Shown: one piece after another, positions 1-5,287 of the stretch
Layout of the letters: each line of letters begins with the position of its first letter
How positions within the stretch are numbered: the first letter of the stretch is position 1
Origin: an uncultured Ruminococcus sp.
GTDB taxonomy: Bacteria > Bacillota_A > Clostridia > Oscillospirales > Ruminococcaceae
Length of the DNA stretch: 5,287 nt
Assembly (NCBI GenBank): GCA_902782875.1
Contig: CACZPE010000252.1
Coordinates: 1-5,287, forward strand
Direction of reading: 5' to 3'
Program-made: the position numbers and the translations under genes
The notes under the pieces: generated by a model
What the model was told of the DNA's origin: nothing
Databases searched by the model: none
What the model saw: the letters and a program-made list of their open reading frames with translations, nothing else

Positions 1-1313
1 GTCTGGGTATCCCCTATCCCGATCCCTCAGGCGTAAAAAACGACCCAAGAGGCTTCTACAGCGTCATAGAGGACCGCAGAGGCGATCTGTATGTACATAT
101 AAACATCTCAGGCCAGCATAAGGATGCACCTGTGGATATACAGGAAGAAATCCCTGTTGTGACCCTATCTCTCGAAGAAGCCTGTCTCGGCACAAAGAAG
201 ACAGTACAGCTTGACCTGTACGATATCTGCCCCGAATGCAGCGGTAAGAGCCTGACTTCGGGCGAAAACTGCCCGAAATGCGGCGGTACGGGACGTTGTC
301 TCAGGAATACCGCCATTGATATTCAGATACCCGCAGGTATAGATGACGGGCAGGCACTTCAGATACGCGGCAGCGGACATCTGCTCAGCGATCTTAAGAC
401 AAAGGATACTCTGACCATAAATATCCATGTAGAAAAGGATCCAGAGCTTGAACGCGACGGCGTTGACATCCATTCCGAAATAACGGTACCTGCGGAAACG
501 GCTGCAAAAGGCGGTGTCGTTACCATAAGATGTATTGACAGTATCACTGATATAAAGATCCCCTCCGGATTAAAAGACGGAACTGTATTCAGGCTCGGAG
601 GTAAGGGCGTATACAATCTTGCAAGGACCCGGCGCGGCGATCATTATGTGACGATACATATTGATGGTCAGAACCATGCTGAAGCTGCTGCGGAAAACCG
701 CTCCGCGGATAATCACAATTCACTGACCTTATCATTTGCGGAGAGCTGTCTCGGCTGCCAAAAGAATATCACCTATGAGGTATACGACCTCTGCCCTAAG
801 TGCAGGGGGAAGAAGACCTTTCTTTTCGGTCAGTGCAAAAAATGCAGCGGTGAGGGGCGCATACCCGTAAAGAAGACCATAAACTACCGTATCCCTCCTT
901 TATATAAAGACGGAGAGACAATGTGCCTGCGCGGCATGGGAGATGTAAGGACTGACGGCTCGGGGACAAGAGATAATCTTGACATAGTCATCCATGTCGA
1001 TGCCCATCCCCTGTTCAGACGCGACGGAAATGACATTCTCTCCGATATATCCGTACCGCAGGACATAGCGGAACACGGAGGAGATATTGATATCGAATGT
1101 ATAGACGGCACCGTAAGATATCACATACCGCCCGACACAAAGGAAGGCACAGTACTCAGACTGCAGGGAAAAGGTGCGATCTTTCTCAGACCGAAACAAG
1201 CCGATATTCTGGAGATATTCGACGCATTCTTTTATAACCGAGGCCCTTCCCCCGACCGCTTTGAACGCGCCGATCACTGTGTGCGTATACATATTGAAAA
1301 AAAGCCCGGATGA
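1..1313 (+). CDS. Tandem DnaJ C-terminal-region protein (5' end missing)
   Basis: The reading frame is open from the left edge (first full codon at 3) to a TGA at 1311-1313, giving 436 visible residues; the true start lies outside the window. The protein is built from repeated DnaJ (Hsp40) C-terminal regions: the end of one copy (residues 1-38), a full copy (about 52-223) and another (about 240-436). Each full copy starts with a TLS(L/F)xE(A/S)CLG strand as in DnaJ, then a zinc finger with only two CxxCxG motifs (Cys 76/79 and 90/93; Cys 264/267 and 278/281), then the IPxxxxDG, RxG, HxxxxRDGxDI, GG...IDG and GTVxRLxGKG landmarks of the two DnaJ beta-sandwich subdomains. In DnaJ this part binds unfolded clients. 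No J domain is visible; one could lie upstream, so coupling to DnaK is unknown. The protein lacks signal peptide or membrane features in the visible part and is probably cytoplasmic. The DnaJ-C assignment is firm; the cellular role is not. Confidence 0.88.
   Translation, partial: LGIPYPDPSGVKNDPRGFYSVIEDRRGDLYVHINISGQHKDAPVDIQEEIPVVTLSLEEACLGTKKTVQLDLYDICPECSGKSLTSGENCPKCGGTGRCLRNTAIDIQIPAGIDDGQALQIRGSGHLLSDLKTKDTLTINIHVEKDPELERDGVDIHSEITVPAETAAKGGVVTIRCIDSITDIKIPSGLKDGTVFRLGGKGVYNLARTRRGDHYVTIHIDGQNHAEAAAENRSADNHNSLTLSFAESCLGCQKNITYEVYDLCPKCRGKKTFLFGQCKKCSGEGRIPVKKTINYRIPPLYKDGETMCLRGMGDVRTDGSGTRDNLDIVIHVDAHPLFRRDGNDILSDISVPQDIAEHGGDIDIECIDGTVRYHIPPDTKEGTVLRLQGKGAIFLRPKQADILEIFDAFFYNRGPSPDRFERADHCVRIHIEKKPG
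3..116 (+). repeat. DnaJ-C module A (C-terminal end only)
   Basis: This is the tail of a DnaJ C-terminal region. Its last part, RRGDLYVHINISGQ, aligns directly with RRGDHYVTIHIDGQ at the end of module B, which shows that at least one more module precedes the two complete ones. The loop before RRGD is 15 residues longer than in module B. The rest of this module lies left of the window. Confidence 0.75.
156..671 (+). repeat. DnaJ-C module B (complete)
   Basis: This is a complete DnaJ C-terminal region of about 172 residues. The two CxxCxG motifs (bases 228-245 and 270-293) are separated by ten residues between the inner cysteines. By alignment from memory with E. coli DnaJ they correspond to motifs I and IV, because the second is followed directly by the beta strand and IPAGIDDG. 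The loop after GGKG is 11 residues long, the same as in E. coli DnaJ. Similarity to module C is clear in protein but not in DNA, so the duplication is old. Confidence 0.8.
720..1310 (+). repeat. DnaJ-C module C (complete, long loop near the end)
   Basis: This is the second complete DnaJ C-terminal region, following a polar linker rich in Ala, Asn and Glu (about 672-719). Zinc-finger motifs CPKCRG and CKKCSGEG lie at 792-809 and 834-857. The landmarks IPPLYKDG, LRGMGD, HPLFRRDGNDI, IDGTV and GTVLRLQGKG follow in DnaJ order. It differs from module B in an extra CxxC (SCLGCQK, Cys codons at 747 and 756), a 33-residue loop after QGKG, and RAD in place of RGD before the final strand. The protein stops immediately after that strand. 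Confidence 0.8.
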
Positions 1314-1325
1314 CCGGGCTTTTTT
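1298..1325. terminator. Bidirectional rho-independent terminator
   Basis: A perfect 12-bp hairpin with a GCCCGG core and an ATGA tetraloop has an A-tract on its left arm and a T-tract on its right arm, so RNA from either strand ends in a GC stem followed by U residues. It lies between the convergent DnaJ-like gene and aroC, whose stop is at 1336-1338. The DnaJ-like gene's last codons form the left arm and its TGA stop (1311-1313) is in the loop. Confidence 0.9.
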
Positions 1326-1335
1326 ATATATCATA

Positions 1336-2424
1336 TTACTTGTAGAATTTCTCTATCCTGTCCATCCTTGCGGTCATATTGCGCAGTATCATATCACATA
1401 CCGTGATCGCTGTCATAGCCTCAACTACGACTACCGCACGAGGCACGATGATAGGATCATGCCTGCCCTTTACGGATATTGTGATATTCTCGCCCTTTTT
1501 GTTGACGGTATGCTGCTCAGAAGCAACAGACGGTGTCGCCTTGAAGGCTGCGCGGAGGATGATATCCGAGCCGTCGCTCATACCGCCCATAATGCCGCCT
1601 GCATGGTTGGAAGTCTTTACGGGTCTGCCGTTTTTCATCTCAAAGCCGTCATTGTCCTCAAGACCTGTAAGCTTTGCGGCATTCATGCCCTCGCCTATCT
1701 CAAAGCCCTTGACTGCGCCTATTGAGAATATCGCCTTTGCAAGCTCAGCATCGAGCTTGTCAAAAACCGTCTCGCCGACTCCCGCAGGCATACCGCTGAC
1801 TATACATTCCACAACTCCGCCTGCGGAGTTTTTCTGCTCCATGAGCTCCTCAAGATAGCCTTCAGCTCTTGCGGCAGCCTCTGCATCGGGCATATAAAGC
1901 CTGTTTCTCATGATCTCGTCACGGTCGAAGGAAGATATCTCTATATCCCCTACCGAACGCGTATACGCCGTCACGGTTATACCAAGGGATGAGAGCAGCT
2001 TTGCGGCGACTGCGCCTGCAGCCACCCTTGCAATAGTCTCTCTGCCCGACGAACGCCCTCCGCCTCTGTAATCGCGGAAGCCGTATTTCTCGTCAAACGT
2101 GAAGTCCGCGTGCCCGGGGCGGTAATACGATGCTATCTCACTGTAATCAGCCGAACGCTGTGTCTTGTTTCTTACGAGCATAGATATTGGCGTACCGGTG
2201 GTCTTTCCCTCAAATACGCCCGAGAGTATCTCTATCTCATCCGCCTCATTACGGGGAGTGGAGAACTTTGACTGTCCGGGTCTGCGTCTGTCCATAAAAG
2301 GCTGTATATCAGCCTCTGAAAGCTCTATACCCGCAGGGCAGCCGTCTATGACCACACCTACGCCCTTGCCGTGAGATTCACCCCATGTTGTTATTGTAAA
2401 TATCCTGCCGAATACAGATCCCAT
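1336..2424 (-). CDS. aroC: Chorismate synthase
   Basis: This enzyme converts 5-enolpyruvylshikimate 3-phosphate to chorismate with loss of phosphate, using reduced FMN; it is the last step of the shikimate pathway and is cytosolic. All family signatures are present: GESHGKGVGVVIDGCP at residues 15-30 with a conserved His18, DRRRPGQ at 45-51, RPGHAD with His105, the glycine- and serine-rich GRSSGRET at 123-130, NHAGGIMGGMSDG at 273-285, and RHDP at 321-324. The 362-residue length from the ATG at 2424 is normal for the family. A longer frame from a TTG at 2454 adds ten residues that do not belong to the family, and the ATG has a GGCGGT six bases upstream, so the ATG is preferred. The gene lies downstream of the transketolase pair but a terminator intervenes. 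I cannot tell from the sequence whether FMN is reduced by a partner enzyme or by the protein itself. Confidence 0.97.
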   Translation of the reverse strand: MGSVFGRIFTITTWGESHGKGVGVVIDGCPAGIELSEADIQPFMDRRRPGQSKFSTPRNEADEIEILSGVFEGKTTGTPISMLVRNKTQRSADYSEIASYYRPGHADFTFDEKYGFRDYRGGGRSSGRETIARVAAGAVAAKLLSSLGITVTAYTRSVGDIEISSFDRDEIMRNRLYMPDAEAAARAEGYLEELMEQKNSAGGVVECIVSGMPAGVGETVFDKLDAELAKAIFSIGAVKGFEIGEGMNAAKLTGLEDNDGFEMKNGRPVKTSNHAGGIMGGMSDGSDIILRAAFKATPSVASEQHTVNKKGENITISVKGRHDPIIVPRAVVVVEAMTAITVCDMILRNMTARMDRIEKFYK

Positions 2425-2430
2425 TATAAC

Positions 2431-2436
2431 ACCGCC
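2431..2436 (-). promoter_or_regulatory. Weak ribosome binding site of aroC
   Basis: On the minus strand GGCGGT lies six bases before the ATG at 2424. It is one mismatch from GGAGGT, so it is a moderate Shine-Dalgarno match. It supports ATG 2424 over the in-frame TTG at 2454, which lies at the edge of the terminator hairpin. Confidence 0.55.
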
Positions 2437-2454
2437 GTTATGTCTTAATATCAA

Positions 2455-2481
2455 AACAGGCGGGAGTATCTCCCGCCTGTT
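2455..2481 (-). terminator. Rho-independent terminator after tktC
   Basis: A perfect 12-bp stem containing CAGGCGGGAG and its complement, with a three-base loop (2467-2469), is followed on the minus strand by TTTT. It begins 7 bases after the tktC stop codon (TAA at 2489-2491) and ends about 30 bases before the aroC ATG. It should end most transcripts of the operon that contains the transketolase genes. Confidence 0.85.
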
Positions 2482-2488
2482 GGTTATC

Positions 2489-3433
2489 TTACTTGCCGAG
2501 AGCCTTCTTGACTGTTGCTGTGATATTGTCAGCGCTCAGGCCGAATTCCTTGAGAAGGTCAACAGCAGGTCCGGAGTGACCGAATACATCGTTCACGCCG
2601 ATCTTGTAAACGGGAACGGGATGCTCCTCGGTTACAACATCTGCTACAGCCGAGCCGAGACCGCCGATTATGCTGTGCTCCTCTGCGGTTACGATAACGC
2701 CTGTTTCCTTTGCTGCCTTTATTATGATATCCCTGTCAATGGGCTTGATGGTGTGGATATTGATAACTCTTGCGTTGATGCCCTCAGCCTTGAGAGTATC
2801 AGCAGCGATAAGAGCCTCATTTACCATAAGACCTGTTGCTATGATGGATATATCGTTGCCCTCACGGAGAGTAACGCCCTTGCCGAGCTCGAACTTGTAG
2901 GTCTCCTTGTCGTTGAATACAGGTACTGCAAGTCTGCCGAATCGCATATATACAGGGCCTTCAAACTCGAGAGCAGCGCGTACAGCTGCCTTAGCCTCAA
3001 CGTCATCAGCAGGATTGATGATAGTCATGCCGGGGATAGTTCTCATAAGAGCGATATCCTCGTTGCACTGATGTGTTGCACCGTCCTCGCCGACAGAGAT
3101 GCCTGCGTGTGTAGCGCCTATCTTTACGTTGAGATGAGGATAGCCGATGGAGTTTCTTACTATCTCAAATGCTCTGCCTGCTGCAAACATAGCGAAGGAG
3201 CTTGCGAAAACCTTCTTGCCTGTAGAAGCGATACCTGCTGCAACGCCCATCATATTAGCCTCTGCGATACCGCAGTCAATGAAACGCTCAGGGCATGCCT
3301 TCTTGAATATACCTGTCTTGGTAGCTGCTGCAAGGTCAGCATCAAGAACGATGAGATCGGTGAATTCAGAGCTGAGCTCTGCGAGAGCCTCACCATAGCT
3401 CTCTCTGGTTGCCTTTTTTACTATATCAGCCAT
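2489..3433 (-). CDS. Transketolase, C-terminal subunit
   Basis: This 314-residue protein matches the second half of transketolase: the pyrimidine-binding domain (about 1-165) followed by the C-terminal transketolase domain (about 190-310). The catalytic glutamate that activates thiamine diphosphate is Glu58 in GIAEANMMGVAAG. The aromatic stacking residue is probably Phe80 in SSFAMF, and the substrate-side loop is HAGISVGEDGATHQ (109-122). YMRFGR (162-167) closes the pyrimidine domain. With the upstream N-terminal subunit it should form a heteromeric enzyme that moves two-carbon ketol units between sugar phosphates in the non-oxidative pentose phosphate pathway. Such split pairs are common in Clostridia and archaea. 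Start ATG 3433 has GGAGGG eight bases upstream, inside the end of the previous gene. A related split enzyme, apulose-4-phosphate transketolase, has the same architecture, but no apiose-utilisation genes are visible, so general transketolase is more likely. Confidence 0.93.
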   Translation of the reverse strand: MADIVKKATRESYGEALAELSSEFTDLIVLDADLAAATKTGIFKKACPERFIDCGIAEANMMGVAAGIASTGKKVFASSFAMFAAGRAFEIVRNSIGYPHLNVKIGATHAGISVGEDGATHQCNEDIALMRTIPGMTIINPADDVEAKAAVRAALEFEGPVYMRFGRLAVPVFNDKETYKFELGKGVTLREGNDISIIATGLMVNEALIAADTLKAEGINARVINIHTIKPIDRDIIIKAAKETGVIVTAEEHSIIGGLGSAVADVVTEEHPVPVYKIGVNDVFGHSGPAVDLLKEFGLSADNITATVKKALGK

Positions 3434-3437
3434 GATC

Positions 3438-4280
3438 TTAACCCTCCAATGCCTTCAGAGCGGCTTCAAGCTCGCCCATAGCCTGTTCGTACTGCTCCTT
3501 GTTGGGTGCACTTCCGTGCCAGCCTACCTGATTTTCCATAAAGGAAACGCCCTTGCCCTTAACACTCTTCTGGATGATGGCAACAGGCTGTCCGCTTACC
3601 TTCTCAGCCTCATTGAATGCAGCCTCGATAGAATCGAAATCATGTGCATCCATAGTGATGACATGCCAGTTGAATGCCGCAAACTTGTCTGTTATGGGCA
3701 TAGGAGACATAACATCAGTGATCTTGCCGTCTATCTGCAGTCCGTTGTTGTCAACGATAGCTACGAGATTGTCAAGCTTGTAGTGAGCAGCAAACATAGC
3801 TGCCTCCCATACCTGGCCCTCTTCTATCTCACCGTCGCCGAGGATGGTGTATACCTTGTAGCTTTCATCGGAGAGCTTGCCGGAAAGAGCCATACCGCAC
3901 GCTGCGGATATGCCCTGTCCGAGAGAACCTGTGGTCATATCTACGCCGGGGATATGCTTCATATCGGGATGACCCTGAAGTCTGGAACCGATCTTTCTGA
4001 GAGTCTTGAGCTCATCAGCCTCAAAGAAGCCTCTCTGTGCGAGCACGGAGTAGAGTGCAGGCGCAGTGTGGCCCTTGGAGAGCACGAGTCTGTCTCTGTC
4101 GGCCATCTTCGGGTTCTTGGGATCAATGTGCATTTTGTGGAAATAAATGTAGGTGAGAACATCAGCTATCGAGAGCGAGCCGCCGGGATGACCGGACTTA
4201 GCATTATAAACGCCTTCGATTATCCCCATTCTTACCTTGCAGGCAGTTACCATAAGCTGCTTTTTGAGTAATTCGTCCAT
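3438..4280 (-). CDS. Transketolase, N-terminal subunit (thiamine diphosphate-binding)
   Basis: This 280-residue protein matches the first half of transketolase, which binds the diphosphate of thiamine diphosphate through a divalent metal. The cofactor motif runs from GDG (148-150) to NN (178-179). Family histidines and loops are in place: SGHPGGS with His31, SKGHTAPALY with His71, QGHPD with His104, TGSLGQG (117-123) and GWHGS with His255. The catalytic Glu and sugar-phosphate pocket residues come from the C-terminal subunit encoded four bases downstream, so neither half should be active alone. The start ATG has AAAGGA eight bases upstream. It follows the HAD phosphatase gene by 21 bases with no terminator, so co-transcription is likely. 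All six arginines use AGA, whereas the neighbouring HAD gene mixes AGA, AGG and CGC; this fits a highly expressed gene, but the number of codons is small. Confidence 0.94.
   Translation of the reverse strand: MDELLKKQLMVTACKVRMGIIEGVYNAKSGHPGGSLSIADVLTYIYFHKMHIDPKNPKMADRDRLVLSKGHTAPALYSVLAQRGFFEADELKTLRKIGSRLQGHPDMKHIPGVDMTTGSLGQGISAACGMALSGKLSDESYKVYTILGDGEIEEGQVWEAAMFAAHYKLDNLVAIVDNNGLQIDGKITDVMSPMPITDKFAAFNWHVITMDAHDFDSIEAAFNEAEKVSGQPVAIIQKSVKGKGVSFMENQVGWHGSAPNKEQYEQAMGELEAALKALEG
3442..3447 (-). promoter_or_regulatory. Strong ribosome binding site of the C-terminal transketolase gene
   Basis: GGAGGG on the minus strand is eight bases before the ATG at 3433. It overlaps the last Glu-Gly codons of the N-terminal subunit gene, whose TAA (3438-3440) lies between the site and the ATG. 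Ribosomes finishing the first subunit therefore sit directly on this site, an arrangement suited to coupled, balanced translation of the two halves. Confidence 0.8.
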
Positions 4281-4288
4281 AATTACTT

Positions 4289-4294
4289 TCCTTT
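4289..4294 (-). promoter_or_regulatory. Ribosome binding site of the N-terminal transketolase gene
   Basis: AAAGGA, within AGAAAGGAAAG on the minus strand, lies eight bases before the ATG at 4280. It supports that start and fills most of the 21-base gap after the HAD phosphatase gene. I saw no convincing promoter in this gap. Confidence 0.7.
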
Positions 4295-4301
4295 CTGATC
4301 G

Positions 4302-5117
4302 TTAGCCTAATACCAGATCAATAATATCCGCAACGCTGCCGCCCTCGCAGTCGCTGGGCGTAACAACATTGCATATTTCCTTCACACAGTCGCGGGCATT
4401 TGACGGAGACGCCGCAAAGTCTGCGTACTGCAGCATGGTCAGGTCATTGTCGTAGTCCCCCATCGCAACGGTCTCTGCATTTTCGAGCCCGTATATGGAC
4501 AGGAGCTTTTTCATAGCGGTGCCTTTTGAGCAATCCTTCGGAAGCATTTCCGCAAACGTCGGCGCGGATACCACGAAATCGGCATCTACACCGCTGATAC
4601 CGCTGCAATAGCCTATAAAGCTGTCTATGAGCTCCTCCGGCATTGCATAGAGTATCTTTGAGATATCTCCCTCAGGCAGACTGTCAAAGCTGTCAACAGG
4701 TGTGCCTGTAAACCCTGCCTTCTTCCAGTGCATGCGCTCGGTATCGTTGATATTGATATCATATATGCCATGCGGCATACATATCTCGGCGCAGGCTCCC
4801 GGAAACCGCTCCAGAAGCTCTTCTGTGACCTTTCCTGCCATACTTCTGTCAAGTGATCTTGACCACGCTGTACTGTCGGTGCCGCAGTCGTATATCATGC
4901 CGCCATTGCAGAGTATACACGGGCAGTCGAGCTTTATGGGCTCGAAATAATGGCGTGTTGCCTGTATTATCCTGCCTGTAGCGACTACGAACATTCCTCC
5001 CGCTCTGCGAAGTCTTGCGATCGCATCAAGATTTCTCTGTGAGACAGTCTTGTCGTGATTGAGCAGCGTGCCGTCCATATCACTGAAAAAGACTATCTTC
5101 GACTTATCCTCAAACAT
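4302..5117 (-). CDS. Cof-type HAD-superfamily sugar-phosphatase-like hydrolase
   Basis: This 271-residue protein has all four HAD motifs: I is SDMDGT with nucleophile Asp13 and acid/base Asp15, II is VVATGR with Thr47, III is Lys198 in SKGTAM, and IV is GDYDND (220-225) with magnesium-binding aspartates. The large insert between motifs II and III (about residues 85-190) is the alpha/beta cap of the Cof (IIB) subfamily, cytosolic phosphatases that act on sugar phosphates, flavin or pyridoxal phosphates with loose specificity. The length is typical. The start ATG overlaps the end of the pseudouridine synthase gene by 8 bases, and the stop is 21 bases before the transketolase genes, so it is probably an operon member. 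That context weakly favours a sugar-phosphate substrate; the sequence does not settle it. Confidence 0.92.
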   Translation of the reverse strand: MFEDKSKIVFFSDMDGTLLNHDKTVSQRNLDAIARLRRAGGMFVVATGRIIQATRHYFEPIKLDCPCILCNGGMIYDCGTDSTAWSRSLDRSMAGKVTEELLERFPGACAEICMPHGIYDININDTERMHWKKAGFTGTPVDSFDSLPEGDISKILYAMPEELIDSFIGYCSGISGVDADFVVSAPTFAEMLPKDCSKGTAMKKLLSIYGLENAETVAMGDYDNDLTMLQYADFAASPSNARDCVKEICNVVTPSDCEGGSVADIIDLVLG

Positions 5118-5287
5118 CTTTCCTTACCTTTTCCAGAACGTCCAGGAAATACTGCGGAAGCTCTCCTGACCATTCCATATATTCAAAAGTGACAGGATGG
5201 ACAAAGCCCAGTTTATATGCATGAAGGCACTGTCCCTCTATCCCTCTGAATTCTTTGCCATACACATCGTCACCGAGTATCGGATGA
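5110..5287 (-). CDS. RluA-family pseudouridine synthase (C-terminal end only)
   Basis: Reading the minus strand from the right edge gives 58 residues ending in a TGA at 5110-5112. The fragment starts with HPILGDDVYG and continues with GQCLHAYKLGFVHPVT, the conserved closing motifs of RluA/RluC/RluD-type RNA pseudouridine synthases, followed by the usual acidic and proline segment and a final helix. These enzymes isomerise specific uridines in rRNA or tRNA. The catalytic aspartate motif (HRLD) and any S4 RNA-binding domain would be encoded beyond the window, so the exact family member and target RNA cannot be named. Its stop codon overlaps the start of the HAD hydrolase gene by 8 bases, which points to co-transcription. 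Confidence 0.87.
   Translation of the reverse strand, partial: HPILGDDVYGKEFRGIEGQCLHAYKLGFVHPVTFEYMEWSGELPQYFLDVLEKVRKDV
5127..5132 (-). promoter_or_regulatory. Probable ribosome binding site of the HAD hydrolase gene
   Basis: AAAAGG on the minus strand is nine bases before the ATG at 5117. A second candidate, AAGGA at 5121-5125, is only three bases from the ATG and is less suitably placed. Both lie inside the 3' end of the pseudouridine synthase gene. Confidence 0.5.

Noticed and set aside
132..134. GTG as the start of the DnaJ-like gene
   Set aside because: The same frame is open to the left edge and the residues before the GTG are homologous to the end of module B, so the gene continues upstream.
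2425..2454. TTG start for aroC at 2454, giving ten extra residues
   Set aside because: The extra residues do not match chorismate synthase N-termini; the family begins close to the SVFGRIFT segment encoded just after the ATG at 2424, which has a usable ribosome binding site.
2422..2454. TTGATA and TATAAT on the minus strand as an aroC promoter
   Set aside because: The spacer is 20 bases, longer than the usual 16-18, and TATAAT overlaps the start codon, so transcripts would begin inside the gene.
2480..3481. Long + strand open frame of 333 codons opposite the C-terminal transketolase gene
   Set aside because: It is antisense to a gene with clear family motifs. Its translation is rich in Cys, Ser and Tyr with no recognisable domain, as expected for the reverse strand of a codon-biased gene.
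3432..4271. Long + strand open frame of 279 codons opposite the N-terminal transketolase gene
   Set aside because: It is a shadow of the conserved gene on the other strand and shows no family motif.
4295..4320. Short inverted repeat TGATC...GATCA between the HAD and transketolase genes
   Set aside because: The arms are only five bases with a long loop and no T-tract; this is expected by chance and is not a terminator or a convincing operator.

Overview
The window looks like core chromosome of a low-to-mid GC Firmicute, most probably a clostridial Ruminococcus-type anaerobe. This rests on the transketolase split into two adjacent genes, the style of the chorismate synthase and HAD proteins, the purine-rich ribosome binding sites and a GC content that looks near 50%. 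The genus is an impression from protein style, not a measurement. There are six protein-coding genes, two cut by the window edges, and almost no spare DNA: the largest gap between genes is 64 bases. I see no RNA gene, insertion sequence, CRISPR array or phage-like segment.

Left part (1-1313, + strand): the 3' end of a gene for an unusual multi-module DnaJ-like protein. The visible 436 residues hold the end of one DnaJ C-terminal region and two further complete ones in tandem. Each complete copy has a shortened zinc finger with two CxxCxG motifs instead of the usual four. The gene ends in a strong hairpin that also faces the end of the convergent aroC gene, so it probably serves as a terminator for both.

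Right part (1336-5287, - strand), read right to left: the C-terminal end of an RluA-type pseudouridine synthase, a Cof-type HAD phosphatase that overlaps it by 8 bases, the N-terminal (thiamine diphosphate-binding) transketolase subunit 21 bases later, the C-terminal transketolase subunit 4 bases after that, a rho-independent terminator, and then aroC (chorismate synthase). The tight spacing suggests that rluA-like, HAD, tktN and tktC are one operon. The two transketolase halves should assemble into one enzyme of the non-oxidative pentose phosphate pathway. Transketolase yields erythrose 4-phosphate, the sugar that enters the shikimate pathway, and chorismate synthase completes that pathway, so the neighbourhood makes metabolic sense. 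The terminator between tktC and aroC nevertheless means that aroC is either read by read-through or has a promoter I could not identify.

The only element that looks out of the ordinary is the tandem DnaJ-C protein; the rest is conserved housekeeping sequence.
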